Shown one piece after another: positions 1 to 13,800 of a DNA stretch of 64,000 nt. Where the stretch lies: NCBI RefSeq assembly GCF_047496725.1, contig NC_132973.1:2951233-3015232 (forward strand). Direction: 5' to 3'. The stretch is from Anoplolepis gracilipes (lineage: Eukaryota > Arthropoda > Insecta > Hymenoptera > Formicidae). The notes under the pieces were generated by a model. That model searched no databases. It was not told the DNA's origin and saw only the letters and a program-made list of their open reading frames with translations. The translations under genes were made by a program, and so were the position numbers. How positions within the stretch are numbered: position 1 is the first letter of the stretch; each line of letters opens with the position of its first letter.

Positions 1-860
1 ATGCGAGAGTATTAAGAAATAAACTTGCAATTATATTTAGAGAAATCTATCTCTTTCTAAATCTTTTTAAATCTCGAATGTTTTAAAGGTGTGACGTCAT
101 GGTCGCTCATGTAAATTGTGTTATATACGCGGGGGGCGTGACATAGTTGCACTATAATCCAGCAATATATGAGAAAAATACTGAGACGATTATCGGAGCG
201 GGAAATACTCTTGTTTCTCTTTTTCTTCTACTACTTCTTGCAATCATCTCAGAGATGAAATGGTTGCAAATAGCTGGTGCAATGCGTCACTGTGACGTTC
301 GCGGGAATTTTCTCATATGTCAGCAGATTATTGCATCTTTCGGTAACGAATGTTATGTGCGGCTCGCAGAACTCAAAGTTCGATTCCTCGTATGATTCAT
401 CCTGGCGTTCCGCTTTAGAAAACTGTTCGTGACAATCATACGGAAAATAGCAGGAAGCTGGTACGAAAGGTGAGAAACGCAACAATACAGAGTAAATCAT
501 ATGAGTATTGGCCATGTAAAAGATATTTGAATTCCGTTACGAATACTATTACTATCGAATATTTTACATAACAGTACGAATACAATAGTATGCGTTATTA
601 TGAATCATTTTTATTGTTGTATGAAAAATGGAAAATATATATAGAGAGATTGCCAGGTACTGGAACTTTTCGTTAAATAAGTAACTTATATTCTTATTGG
701 ATATGTATCTATTGGATACCTATAGATATAGAGTAAACAGTATGAATAAAATAAAAGTTTTGTTGATATTAAAATTTAAGGGAAGGAACTCCCAACTTGG
801 AGAACAAGAGGATTTATTTTAATTATGTTTTTCTTTAAAAAGATATAAAATATACCATGG

Positions 861-895
<35 letters not shown>

Positions 896-1040
896 GAAAA
901 GTTTTATAAATACCGTCTGTGCACATATGTCTAATTAAAGCGTAATTAATCACGCGTAATACGCTAATCTAAAAAAGACTACGAATACATATAACGAAAG
1001 TCTGATTTATAGATAGATACTCAATGTTATTTTTTGCTTT
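1..1040. other. AT-rich non-coding stretch
   Basis: No gene was recognised. It contains a 30-bp poly-A run at 865-894. Short open frames are unlike any known protein. Confidence 0.55.
865..894 (+). repeat. Poly-A tract (30 bp)
   Basis: An uninterrupted A run. No adjacent retroelement was recognised, so I do not call it a retroposon tail. Confidence 0.9.
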
Positions 1041-1980
1041 TATAACTCATTGATGGCAGAATCGCTTTTCATTTCCGGAAGACTCGAACCGCGCGCGTTT
1101 TTCTCTCCTCAAAACATTCTTTCTCCAAAAATCGAGAAATTTATTCAGTTTTCACGTCGCGAATTTCGCAACGAGCCTCACAAACGCGCTACGACGAATG
1201 CATTTTTTTGTCGGCGAGAATTATTGGCTTTTTTCATCTCAATGGCCGAGACGCGGCTCTAGGATAATGAATTCTTTTCAGCACCGGACGCGAGCGCACA
1301 GAAATTAATTTAAATCTGGCGGACGGTAATTTGCTCACGTACCGCGAGCGACTACGCGCCTTCGTCCTCCCTTTCTTTCTCGCTACGCGAGCTTGTGCTT
1401 CTGCCATCGTGTCACCGCGGAAGAGCGGCGGTCGCTCCTTAATCAGCCCCACCGGCCCTTTTATCGACGGAATCCTTAACAAAGTACGCGAACGTGTCGT
1501 CTCTCACACCTTTCCCTTCCCTTCCCTTCCCTTCCCTTCCCTTCCCTTCCCATGACTTTCTATTTGTTCTATCGGTTCGCCTCTTTGCAACGGAGCCGGC
1601 CTTCTGCCAGATAGATACAATTCCGAGGCTGGTCAGGAACGGTCGCGCCTGGATAATTGAGTTCGTCCCTTTGACTGGCACATCCGCCATGTAATCTACC
1701 CTTTTAATCCACATCCATTTACACGTGCCTCTGAAGTAGATTCCCGTCGCGCGTGAAACGAGACCGAGCCATTGCGCGTTGCGTCCCGATGGCTTTGTCG
1801 TCTGCCACAATCATCGACGTTAATCGCAACGGATTTTAATTTGCGTTTACCGTTCCCGCTTCTCTCCTCCCCCACCCCCGTGAGTTACGTTCGTTTACTG
1901 TTCCGCATCGTCGATTTTATGAGATTCGCAGCGGTTTTAAGTCAATTCACATTTCAAACAGCCGATGGTGACTTTTTGGA
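1041..1980. other. CpG-rich block without recognisable gene
   Basis: The block is richer in GC and CpG than its flanks, with overlapping open frames on both strands (up to 123 codons on the minus strand, 1439-1810). The minus frame is driven partly by the TTCCC array and resembles no known protein. It could be regulatory or an untranslated exon. Confidence 0.45.
1511..1551 (+). repeat. (TTCCC)n pentanucleotide array
   Basis: About eight tandem TTCCC units with strict purine/pyrimidine strand asymmetry. Confidence 0.9.
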
Positions 1981-2030
1981 ATTAATTACTCAGGTCAAAC
2001 TAATATTATAGAATTAATTTTAAAAGATTA

Positions 2031-2070
<40 letters not shown>

Positions 2071-3880
2071 ACACTCGCACATGTCAATATTATAATTATT
2101 AAAGTATTGAAATATTGATAATATTCCTGCAACTTTTGCGTAATGTCTGCATCGAGTGTGATTTCGCATTTAAAGATTACATGAAAAATAAAGATTAAAT
2201 ATAACTTTACAAAAATAAATTCATTTTAGCGCTCGCGCAAGTTATGCAAAAGTCAATCTGCTGACGTAAATATAAATCGTTAAACATTTATAGCATGGAA
2301 GGAGTTTCAGCATAATATTGACATTGATATTGCCTTAACCTTAAGATTTCTACTTTTTAATGAGATTGTGTAGAAACTTATGGACAAGTGGAAAATTTAT
2401 TTTTCAATAAAATACTCGTTCGTTCGGACATAACATTTGCGGATTTGGAGGAACTTATGAGTAAACTGAGTTGTCTAACGTGGCGGATTCGATTGGTTTC
2501 CCTAAATTGGCATACTACTCGACATAGAAATTGGCCTCGTTACGGTGCTCTCGTCGTTACCCAGGAAACCATCGTCCCGTGTCCTTTGATGTGTTCCGCT
2601 TCAGAGATCAAGTCTGTGAATACGAAACGTTGATGGTCTTGGTCGAATCTCGATTGATCGGTTTCTTCATAGAAATTAATAACTTCGGCAAAACTTGCTA
2701 TAAAAATATTTCCGTATTTATACCTCATTAATCCTGGAAGGTTCCTATAATCATAGTTATTGTAGATTTGTTCTAATTATTGAATAAGTTTCAAATAAAA
2801 ACCTACTTTAGTCTAAAGATATAATTGATGTAATACGAAATTTTCAGAAACACAGTAAAACAAATCTTTCCATGGTTTTCGAGGAAATCAGAATGAATGG
2901 TTTTAAATGACCTTCCTTTATTACGTCATTTCGATTGATTTAACGACGTTTATGTGCGCAACTTGTAACGTTACGGTGACGATAGAGAAAAGCGCGACGA
3001 AGCAGACTGCCGGAGTTAATAGAACGCGGTGAACAGTTTCCTCGATCGGAAATTACTTGCGCAACAAGCAAGAACGATTAAAGTGGCCGATATCTACTGT
3101 AGTGCTTCGAAAGATTGTCGAATATTCTTCTCGCTGTCGCAATCCATCGATCGTTATATTTAGTCGTCTACCTAATATGATTTTATGAAAAATTCTTTGC
3201 GCGTTATTTCAGATGTTATTGGTTTAAATTTGAAATGGAAATATATTCCAGAATTATGTAGGATTAATAAAGAAAAATATTATTATATTATAGTAGCAAC
3301 GCACATGACATTTTATTTATATCTAACTTAATTTACTTATTTACTTAATTTCATATCTGACTCAATTTACGCGAGAATAATTTAATTTTTAACGTTTGAT
3401 TTTGACGTTTCTATCAGAAAAGAGGTTCATTAAAATCAAACGTTTTAAAAATTTATTTAAATTATTACACGTTTAAAAATTTATTTAAATTTAAATAAAA
3501 TTTTTATAATCAAATAACTATAGAAAGCGATGTTAATCAAAATATGTGCAAGTTGTAACAACATACAATGATTAAACTTTAGGATTGTATTAAATTAAAA
3601 ATTAAAATAAACATACGAGAAAGATTAAAGAATAAAGTAATATATATATATATGTCAGTATTAAAATGTCTATGTATTGTACAAGATATGTCTATCTAAA
3701 AATATTAGATACTAAATTTTCAATAAGACAAAATCAGTTCTAAAAACTTCGAACAGCACACGCCTACAAATTTCAGATTAATCTTCTTCAATAACAGTCA
3801 GTATCTATCGATTGTTAAAGTTACAATATTTCACCGATCAATATTACGAAATGGCATCGGCAGTTGGTGATTAGAACGAA
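1981..3880. other. AT-rich non-coding stretch
   Basis: It contains a (CA)n run. At 3392-3446 an inverted pair AACGTTTGATTTT / AAAATCAAACGTT is followed by a second partial copy of CGTTTAAAAATTTATTTAAA. No gene was recognised. Confidence 0.5.
2032..2074 (+). repeat. (CA)n microsatellite
   Basis: About 20 CA units with one TA interruption. Confidence 0.9.
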
Positions 3881-4382
3881 TACGCTCGTTAACATCGCGG
3901 TCGCGGGCCGTAAAAGCGTTTGAATGTATTCTCGTTTAAACGCACGACAGCGGCGACGGTGACGATGGAGATATACAATAATATTCCGGAGACTCTATTT
4001 AAAAATATTCCGAGATTTATTATATTCTCTGTCCTCGGTGGACGGCGGACAGCTTTTTATCCTTTCGGGTCCCATGATTTGTGGACCATTACGACTCTTC
4101 GTCTCTGTCCCTTCGTCGAAAACGCGATCGCCAGCGTCGACAACGGGCGTAGTCCACATCCGGCCGATCTCGGTCGGACGGTCCGCAGGCTCTTCCGGGT
4201 TATTCATTACGAGGTCGCGGGGTTAAAGCCACCCGGAGCCTTTTTAGCGATACTCCAGGCGATCCCCTTCCGCCTTCCCGCTGTTATCCAGAATCCGTCG
4301 TAATCCGGAACACCGAGATCTCCGATTTATCCCTCCGCACCGGTTTGGTGAAATTGCGATGCATACTCCCAATATCGGTTAC

Positions 4383-4414
<32 letters not shown>

Positions 4415-4560
4415 CCCGCGACTTATTGCTCGTTCGACAGAATCGAGCCGAATTATTTCGCTCGAGAAAACACCTTCTCGAAGATGCAAAGCAATTCCTG
4501 GTATTTCCCATTGAACGCATCATCGGTCTTGAGCGAACTTTGCGACAATGAGTTAAGCAT
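3881..4560. other. CpG-rich block with poly-T tract
   Basis: A frame of 127 codons (3920-4303, plus) is open but compositionally biased and unrecognised. A 30-bp T run follows at 4385-4414. Confidence 0.4.
4385..4414 (+). repeat. Poly-T tract (30 bp)
   Basis: An uninterrupted T run. Confidence 0.9.
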
Positions 4561-5890
4561 TAAATTACGAGAGGCACTTTCGACGCTCATATTTTGTACT
4601 AAAGCAGAAATTTCATCGTCAGCACAATACGAGTTGTAATGCGAATTAATTATATTATGTGTGTTTAAATTAATTGTGCGATAATTATAAATGAAATTTT
4701 CCATATATGTTATGATCAAAGACTTTTCGAGAATTATTTCGAAATAATAAGTTCGGAAATAAATTGGGAATCAATTTCAAAATATCAGTGCCATATACTC
4801 GTATGAGAAAAACCGCACACGATCTTTTACAAAAATTGAAATAATAATCGTGAACACGTCGTGAGAAAGTGCAAGATACGTTCCGGCGATATATTCAATA
4901 AAAGCTGAATTTGCGCTGTCCTCTCTGATGGGATCAGGCGTAATTCTTTTTATCGGCTATGTACATCGAAATACACGAGGACCGAAACGTGATATCCTTT
5001 TTGTGGCAATTCATTCGGATTGGATAACGAGTCGTCGCCTGCGCGGAATCTGATTTGTTGCAACGTTAATACATTCGCCGGCCGTGCCGATTGGATATCG
5101 GAAACAATAACATCGCAACGCCGATGAGCAACGAGGACGAGCCTCGACGGAACGTGAATCGAATGTTTATCGGCAACAATGCGCGGGAATTGATTGCGAT
5201 AATTTACGAATGGCACATTTTTGCGGAATTAAAATTAATCATTTGGCAAAATTCAAATTTTGATACTATGGGGGTTGAGATAATTTTTTTACTTTCGGCC
5301 AAGTAAAAAAATTTTATTTTGTAATTAGAATTTAAAGTAGATCTTAATATTAAACAAGAGTTTATTAAGTTATTAACCCATTATCATTAATAAACAACTT
5401 CAATTTTACTTCAATAAATTATTAATGGGATTTAAAAGAGCTTGTAATTAAATAGTAAATTTAAACTTGGTTTTAAAGTACAGCTCTAAATAGCTCCTTT
5501 TACCTTACAAAATACAGCAGATTTATTTATAATGACAATAGCTATATAAAAAGATTTGTTACGTTTTGCAAAAATGATGTAAGAAGAAATTGAATTTAAT
5601 ATATCGAATATTATAGATGACGCAAATTTTGTTTAAATGTAAAAGTCTAAATTATGAAATTGTATGCAATATATAATACAATACAATTATTTAATATCGC
5701 TCTAAAATAAATACAACTTTTGACAAATATGTATTCCAACTGGTCATTATTGTTTTATTTGTCTCCATGTTATAATTCTTTGTATGTAATTAATTGCATA
5801 TTGTCGATAAATTACATTAACATAATGATCATATAAGCAAATATTACATTATATTTTGTAATCATTTTTACTGGTCGTAATATTTGAAAC
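4561..5890. other. AT-rich non-coding stretch
   Basis: No gene was recognised. A loose hairpin pairs AACCCATTAT (5373) with ATTAATGGGA (5421), but no element boundary is apparent. Confidence 0.5.
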
Positions 5891-6790
5891 GTTTTAACGT
5901 AAATCAGCATGAAATACATTTTTCCACATCTCTCGTATTGGAAATTGAAACTTTATCAGATTATCCGAGAGTTTCGATCTCTCTGCATCGTTGTCTCTCA
6001 TTGATGATTCGGCAACGAGCGCCAACGACTCGTCAGCTGCGACAAATCCTCGAATGAAGCCGTCGGACCGGAATAAGGACACACTCTCAGTGCGGTCCAC
6101 ATCGCGAGCTGATAGAGAGATAATCGAAATACTTCCGGAATGACTTTCTGCGAAAACGATCGGACGATACGTTAGTGAGAAACCAGTACAAAAGTTCGCT
6201 TTCTCCTTCCCTTCTTTACGCTCCAAGAGAACTTCCGTGTCTCGCATATCGACTCCGAGATACTCGAGAACGGCGGGGCACTATTTTCAGCACCCGTTCG
6301 AGTCGTGTTCCTTTTCTCTCTCTCTCTCTCTTTCTTTTTCCGCATGTGGATCCCGTATCCGACCGCGGATATCTATCTGTCTGTCTATCTAGCAGCGAAG
6401 CCGTTGTCGGAATTCCGGAACGACGGGGCGGAATGACAAAAGCGGACGGACGAACGGGGGTGGTAAGACTCTTCCGGATCGTTGATCGGGAAATGCCGTT
6501 ACACGGCTGGTTGCACGGCCGATATTAATGTGCGCGATATCACAGTCATTGGGGTGGGGGGAGGGGTGCGCCGGACTACCGTACCCCCTCGTGTCAAGTC
6601 GCGGCTCGGCGAGCCGGGGTATCTCGGCCGGAGAGACGATGACCCGTCCGCGTTAAACTACGCGCGACTGCACGTGGCGTTGTCGAAATGCGCTGCTGGA
6701 AATGAGCGCGGCGCCTGTTATCACAAATTCCCCGTTCAACCTCTTTCTTGCCGCGCAGATCAAGATCTGGCATCAATGAACAATAGTTAG
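5891..6790. other. CpG-rich block without recognisable gene
   Basis: Frames of 117 codons on both strands (5894-6247 minus, 6175-6528 plus) overlap each other and match no family I know. CT-rich runs occur near 6320-6340. Confidence 0.4.
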
Positions 6791-7212
6791 ACTATATTTA
6801 TCCATTTGTTTATTTCGAAAAAAAAATCGGATATGGTGATGTTATATTCTTTTCTTTATGACATCGCATTATATTTTATTATTATCGTGCGTGCATAACG
6901 TAACATCTACATTATTCTATTTTCACGTTATTTATACCTAGCTTTTTGAAATTGAGAGAGGATATTATATATAGTGGATTTTAAATTATTATATAGTTAT
7001 CACGCGCACACATTAAAAGCGATGGTGCGCGGAGATAATTTGATACTAATTTAAATGAAGCTAACAGCTCTCAGAAATATAAACCTTAATTTTATTTATA
7101 TCTGACAGTTGAATATACGATGAGAATAGTATTTTCATTTAACGGAGAGCTTAAATTCGATATCTGTCATTTATTGAAAACTTTTATTCTCTCAAATATT
7201 TTATATACATAT

Positions 7213-7218
<6 letters not shown>

Positions 7219-7258
<40 letters not shown>
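7219..7258 (+). repeat. (AT)n microsatellite
   Basis: About 20 AT units. Confidence 0.9.
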
Positions 7259-7262
<4 letters not shown>

Positions 7263-7994
7263 CTTAATAGATATATCTATAGATATATCTGGTTTTTTGT
7301 CTATCGATTTATCTCGTAACAGCTTACAACATTTCCAATCTCTTAAAGTACATACTATCTTAGAAAGTCTCTTGATTCTTGGCACATCGGCAATTCAATT
7401 TATTTTAGTAAAAATGATGCTCTATTAAATTGAGTCACGGTTATACAATGTCACGATTTTTTATCAACAAATCTATAATACAACGATGACAATAGATTTA
7501 TTTAGTCTAGTATGTAATTAATCTGAGAATCAATAATTGATAAACATGTATTTAATATAAATACATTTACAACGGTGAATGAAATTTTAATGACATTTAC
7601 ACCGCTTGTAAAGTTGTATATTATTTGAAGAGAAGTGAATAGTTCGACATTTTAATTGATTTTGTGCAATCGTGTAATACGTTTTGCATTATTTGTTTGC
7701 ATGAATAATGTTTGTTTGTGTTCTGTATCTTGATAAAGACATTCATGCAATTTCTGGTTAGTATTACATATATAAATGTAACATACTTGTAAATATAGTA
7801 TTACATTATATTATGAATATAATAATAAAACAATATATTAATAATGAAATGCATGAAATATAAAATATCTTTAAATATCCAAAAAGATTACTACTAAATA
7901 TTAATATATACAAAATATAAAAAATATAAAATATGAAATATATTTGTAATATAAATAATTTGTAATAGAAAATTTTAATTTTACCATAATTTTT

Positions 7995-7998
<4 letters not shown>

Positions 7999-8029
<31 letters not shown>
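7999..8029 (+). repeat. (AT)n microsatellite
   Basis: About 15 AT units. Confidence 0.88.
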
Positions 8030-8030
<1 letters not shown>

Positions 8031-8330
8031 CACATAAGATTTAAAAAAATACATATTTTATAAAATTGATACGAATGTGGTTGCGGTCAGATTATATTAA
8101 AATCCGGAAATTGAAATTTCGTTTAATTTAAATTAAATTAAACTTTTGATGATGTGCTTCACGTTATCAGAAATGAGAGCATGAAGGTCATTTTGTGTAA
8201 GCAGCATCGAGATCGGAATTGACCGAAATTGTTTTCAATTCGCGTTTGAGAAGCATTGTATTAGCAAAGAGATGAAAAGGGAGAAAGAGGGACGTCCACG
8301 GATTAGTGTTAATTGTTTTCAGTTCAGTTA

Positions 8331-8880
8331 ATAGCCCTGTGCGTGACCGACGCGACGCGACGGTTTAACATCGACTCTCGTGGCCAAGTTTCGTGCGATA
8401 ATAGAGCTCGTTAATATTCGATCAGCGGTTGTACGCGTGGGTCGCGTATATCTGGCGTTAATCGCGGCGCCATTAACGACGTGCTAATTCGCGTATATTC
8501 CGCCGAGACCCCTTAAAGGGGGATGTAAAGGAGCTCGGTTTGTGTTCCGTTGACGGGGCTCTTTACGCTGCAAACGTTGCGTCGCATCGCGCGTGTAATA
8601 ATACGCGCCAAAGTACCTCCGATGGCGTTCGCACGCTCGATAGACGACACCCTTGATCTCTCGAAAAGACAGGAATCTTCCGTTCAGGGATTTGAGCGCG
8701 CACGGAAAGGATTCTTTGAGAGAAAGGATGCGCTTCTTCCGGCAGAAAGCGGCTTTACATCGGATATGCCCGTTCTTCAAATATCACGCGTCACGCGCGT
8801 TCAAACTAACTAGGGAAAGAAGAGACATTAATAAGTTCTGGATCAGTATATCTGGAATTTCTTGAAATCCGAGACAGCAG
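8331..8880. other. CpG-rich block without recognisable gene
   Basis: Short frames occur on both strands (up to 98 codons). None resembles a known protein. Confidence 0.4.
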
Positions 8881-9572
8881 AGGGTTCGGGATAACAATTC
8901 AGGATAATGAATTGCATTATTTTAACAAGGATATTTTATAATCTAGTTAAATCAAATATTTCATTTTAACTTTAGTTTCCTTCACAAAGCTATATGATTC
9001 CACTGATCAATCACAATCTGTTACTGCTCGTTGAAATCGTGCAAGTATTGAACTAATATTTTTTTTATATATCGACGCATTAAGATAAAGTCAGCACCGC
9101 TGACTTCTATGTAGAATTCCTAAGTAATCCCTATCCATATGCCCTCCGAGAACGTACAACTCCTTTAAATCCGTGCCTATATTATCCTCCTGTCAACGAC
9201 TTATCCCTCGCTGTCGAGCCGTATAGCCTCTATAATGTGTACCTAGTAGAACTTTATACATATATACGTGAGCTTATACATCATCCCTTATACATATCTG
9301 TAGTATTCTGCAAATTTGTTATTCTAATATGGTTGATGATGCGTACGAAATGCGAACTTTATTGTTATTATTCTGCCTCTCTATTTCGCTGTCCGTCCGT
9401 CCCTTCTACGTCAAACATTTTTCTTGTTGCATATTTAGCGCTAGTTAATATCGAATGAAAACGGCACGATATCTCATTAACTTTAGACTCGTTTAATATT
9501 AAACAGTGTACATGTAAACCAGACGTTACTATTAAATGTGAATACAATTTGATACTACTATAAGAATTTATT

Positions 9573-9574
<2 letters not shown>

Positions 9575-9605
<31 letters not shown>
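9575..9605 (+). repeat. Poly-T tract (31 bp)
   Basis: An uninterrupted T run. Confidence 0.9.
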
Positions 9606-10632
9606 CAGAGAGAATAGATGATTTTAAGATTCTTGAAAAAGAATAGAGTTGTCATGTTGTATGCTTGATATTTTTAAAAGAGACTTAATTTGAACAGAAT
9701 TATAATATTTTACACACGAAATAAATACAAGTTTACATACAATAATATAACAAACATTACCTCACACATAGTGCGTATATATTTTTATGCACAGATTTAA
9801 TTATCGATTGGTAGTTTTTTAAAAGAAGTTTTATTTTCTTTTATCTTTTATAAAAACTTAATAGACAGTTTTTTCAAAGCGCTCTCAAAGCATAAATCAA
9901 AAAAACGAAAACTCTGACCATCTATGAACGTTCGCTGGAAATGCTGATAAATCAAGATCAAAAGCACGTTGCCCGTAATAGAACGTAAGCATGACGACGG
10001 TGATAAGCGCTATTAAGTAAATTTACGTATTAAGTAAATTTAGCAGATTCTAAGTTAAGCAAAACCCCGATGCGACGTTAGCAAAGCGCGTTATTAAAAA
10101 TATATTCGACAAAAAAATTTCGAAATTAATATAATTTTTTTTCCAATTAACTTTGACCCAAATAATAAATCGCATATACCTATTCATATTCATTTATTTT
10201 GTTTTAGGTATGACAGATTATTTCTCAGTAAGCTTATACCCGTGTTGTGCGGTCGCAGCCGTCGACAAAGGTCGAGCGTTGGTATGCTCACGCTGCGCGT
10301 GAGTATTTTTTCATTATGTAAATTTTATGTAATGGTATACATTGAAATGTTACGTATTTATCACATAAAATGGTCTACCGTATTGCAATACATTTTCATT
10401 CGTTGAATTACAAAACATTCGAATGTTAAGTATGCTTATTAAACAATCTGATAACTCTACGGGGCTTTATAATTGTTTGTTACAATACTTTATATTGATT
10501 TTTCTAAAAGCAACTTTTCATTTGATCATAAGTAATATGATTTAATCACAAATATTGTGATTTTCTACCGAAGAATTGTGGATTTTGTTTTACAAAAAGA
10601 AAATGAATTAAATAATTTTTAGTCGGAAATAT

Positions 10633-10670
10633 GAAAGAAAGAGAGAGAAAGAGAGAGAGAGAGAGAAAGA
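10633..10670 (+). repeat. (GA)n-rich microsatellite
   Basis: GA repeats with GAAA interruptions. Confidence 0.85.
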
Positions 10671-11040
10671 TATCATTATTAATACAGTCAAGTAATGAAC
10701 AAAATCATACGTTTATATTTCTCTCCAATTACATTACCTTTCATACATTTATATTTCATTTATATTTCTAGAATTAAATTATGTATCTGTCACTAATCTA
10801 CTACTAAATTAGTTAAAATTATTTAAATAATAAAAAATGTATGTTTAAAATTTTTGAAAATAAAATTACTAGACCGCAACACTCGTCATATTTTATTATA
10901 TACTATAATTATTAAAACTATTAAATGTATCTCTCCGTTACTTATTCTACAAGAACGCTTGGGCTTTCAATTTTCTCAAAGTTTAGCACAGACATTTCCA
11001 ACGTAGAGTTCTTCTCACATTTACGTGAGCTAACATTTAA

Positions 11041-11327
11041 AAAGGAATGAAGGACGACTTCGGTGCGTGACGTAACGAACTGTCTCGTCCTGTCAAGCAC
11101 GCGAGTAGCTCGATACGTGATAATATGTGGCGCATTGTCGTACTGTGGTGTGTTTTACATTTAAATGAGACGCATCAGTCTCTGAGACATCCGCGACTGC
11201 CCGTCTATAAAAGCTCTTTTATAAGTAAAGAAATGATTTCATCCAAAAGACGAATTACGAGTTTGCCGGTAACGAGGTCTTCTCGTAAAATATAACGACG
11301 ACGGCGATGCCGAAGCTGCTTTCGTTT

Positions 11328-11358
<31 letters not shown>

Positions 11359-11790
11359 GTCTTTCTCCCTGTTTCTTCCTTTCATCTTTTTTTCTCCCTC
11401 CCCTCCTTCCGCGCCTTCATTTTCCATTTTCCCACTTGCTTTCTTATTGTTTTTCTCTGCATCTCGGCTAATTACTTTTACTGTCTGCCCGTAACTGCAC
11501 AAAGTTAGCAATGGTCGGGAACTGTTCGGTAATAAGTACTTTTTAATCTCCTATTCCCCTTCCCTCACCGCACCGCGCCTCGTTATTCTGCATAAATGTC
11601 ATAGCTAGATTGTACAATTCGCTTCGTCTTTTTTGTTTTTTGCTCCGCTTCTTTTCTCCTGCGATTTTCGAAGCTAATCGGTTAATTGCTCGCGGAAAAA
11701 TTCGAAATAGCTAATACGGTGAAAAGCAAAGACTATGCGGAATATTTTCGCGCGCGGCGGCGAAATAATCCTCCAGATTACCAAATTATC
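11041..11790. other. Mixed CpG-rich and pyrimidine-rich block
   Basis: It contains a (CT)n run (11329-11354) in a longer pyrimidine-rich tract. The minus-strand frame over it is low-complexity Glu/Arg/Lys and is rejected as coding. Confidence 0.45.
11329..11354 (+). repeat. (CT)n microsatellite
   Basis: About 13 CT units. Confidence 0.88.
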
Positions 11791-13800
11791 TGAGCGAGAA
11801 GATATTTCAGGATTTTTTTAATTGGCTTTAGCAGTATTATAAAATACAGTCAATTTAATCGTTTATTTATTACTTGCAATTTTACGCAAAATCTTTGTAA
11901 ACTGTTGCGAGAGAAAAATTTTCTTAAATAAATATTGGGATTTTTTTTTAATGTAATAGATTTTTCAATTTAAATAGATGTATTGTTTTTCCAATAATTT
12001 ACTTATAGTTATATATTTTAAGGATTAATTATAATAAATATTAAGATAAATATATAAAACTAATTTAAAGAATTTTATAATAACTCAAGACATAAAAAAT
12101 GAGATAAAGAGCAAAAATTATTTTGAAAAGAAGAAAAGATTCTGCAAAGTTTTTCAATTTTAATTATTAAGTAATAATTAAATAATAATAATATTTAAGT
12201 ATATTTAAAACGGTTCGAAATAATATACAAGCAACTCAAACTTATTTCAATAAAATTAATTAAATTCATTATTATTTATTTCCATTGTCGTTACATTATA
12301 TATAACTGAATTTTAACGTTTTGTTGGCATTACTGGCACAGTATAATAGAACTCGATATGATTTCTATTTGATAGTTATTTCTAATGTATGACATGTTTC
12401 TACTGTACATTCCAAAATTAATATTGTAAAATAATAGATGTAATGTTTATAAATCGCGTTGAATATAATTTGCTATTATTGCAAAATAATAGATGTACTG
12501 TTTATAAATAGAGCTGAATATAATTTGCTAAAGTCATCTCTCAAATAAATCAAACTTTACTATATAAGCTATAATTAGTGCAGTGGATATATATTATTTA
12601 ACAGGTCGTTTTTTTTCATTCGTTTATCAACACATTACGAGCTACACATGCGTTGCATCGCACATATTTTGATATTCTTTATATTTTGCGTGCGTCTAAA
12701 ATTCACGACTGCTCCGTCTCTGATATTTGTTTCATTTATTTTTGCAATTTCGTTCGTCATAACGTTAATTTACATTTTACATATACATTTTAGCTCTCGT
12801 GAGAGGCGATTTTAAATTATGGCGTGACGTAATGTTGCTGATTCTGCCCGTAGGCGTAAAAAGAATCTCATTTAATCACAAATGATGCGAGTGATCATGT
12901 CCGCCATTAATCTGTCTTCTTCGACGTGACATGAATGACATGAATACGATGACTTGCAATGTCAGTAGATCTTAATCCTTGACGACGTATTTTATCTCGT
13001 CAATTTTATGTCAATCATAACGATCAACAAGTTCTCGTATTGATTTCGAAATATTTCTCTAACATTATCGAAACGATGAGAAATAAACGATAAGAGGTTT
13101 AATTTAAAGATGATACAATTTAAATTTAGAAACTCGTAAAAATCATTTGATACATTAAAAATATATCTATTTTTTTTTACATCTAACGTAAATATATAAT
13201 AACATGAGAAAATGAGTTTCTATGATAAATGTAAAAATAAATTATGAAGTTGAAGTTACTTTTTGACTATAAGTGTATGAATTTTTTATTATTTGTTACA
13301 TTTAAATCAGTGCTATACAATCTCTGTATACAAGATAATACGATACATAAAATAAGGACATAAAATATATTTATTATACAGTATGTCGACATTTTCTCCG
13401 AGCTAGTAATGCGGGACAACACAAATCCAGGACAAGCGTGCATAATCCGGTACTTCTAGCCACGTTATCCTGTAATGTCCGTATTAAGCATAGTGTAATT
13501 GTAGAACTGCAGCCCGTAGCAATTAAGCGAGTAAGTCTTTATGTACGTGTAGTACGTTACAAGAGCAATGAATGCTAATCAGATATGATAATGTTCCAAT
13601 ATTTATTAGAAAATATAAACGTTTAAAAAATATGAAGATAATATGTATATTGGAATGTAATCCCGATTGAATATTTTCTTTTTGAAAATTGATAATGGGA
13701 GAATAATGAAGGCAAAATTTTATTATTTGAAGCTTTTTTAAGAATTCTGCGTATGCTGAAGAGACAAATATGTTGAGACAAACATTAAGGTATTAAAAAA
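11791..13800. other. AT-rich non-coding stretch
   Basis: Apart from the 55-bp tandem duplication at 12423-12532, nothing gene-like is seen. Confidence 0.5.
12423..12532 (+). repeat. Two-copy tandem duplication, 55-bp unit
   Basis: ATTGYAAAATAATAGATGTA..GTTTATAAAT..GAATATAATTTGCTA occurs twice in a row with a 55-bp period and only a few substitutions between units. Confidence 0.85.

Larger units (their letters stand above)
6791..8330. other. AT-rich non-coding stretch with two (AT)n microsatellites
   Basis: The (AT)n runs lie at 7219-7258 and 7999-8029. A short hairpin pairs ATTTACAACGGTG with CACCGCTTGTAAAG near 7563-7613. No gene was recognised. Confidence 0.5.
8881..11040. other. AT-rich non-coding stretch
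   Basis: It contains a T run (9575-9605), a (GA)n run (10633-10670) and a small hairpin CTCACGC-TGC-GCGTGAG near 10288. A weak inverted pair GTGTTGTGCGGTC (near 10243) and GACCGCAACAC (near 10871) might be remnants of element ends. No gene was recognised. Confidence 0.45.

Noticed and set aside
376..390. AAGTTCGATTCCTCG resembling a tRNA T-loop
   Set aside because: No paired T-stem, anticodon arm or acceptor stem can be formed around it.
4284..4523. Minus-strand frame with a poly-Lys run
   Set aside because: It depends on translating the T homopolymer at 4385-4414.
11239..11511. Minus-strand frame with Arg-Glu repeats
   Set aside because: It translates the (CT)n array and its pyrimidine-rich surroundings.
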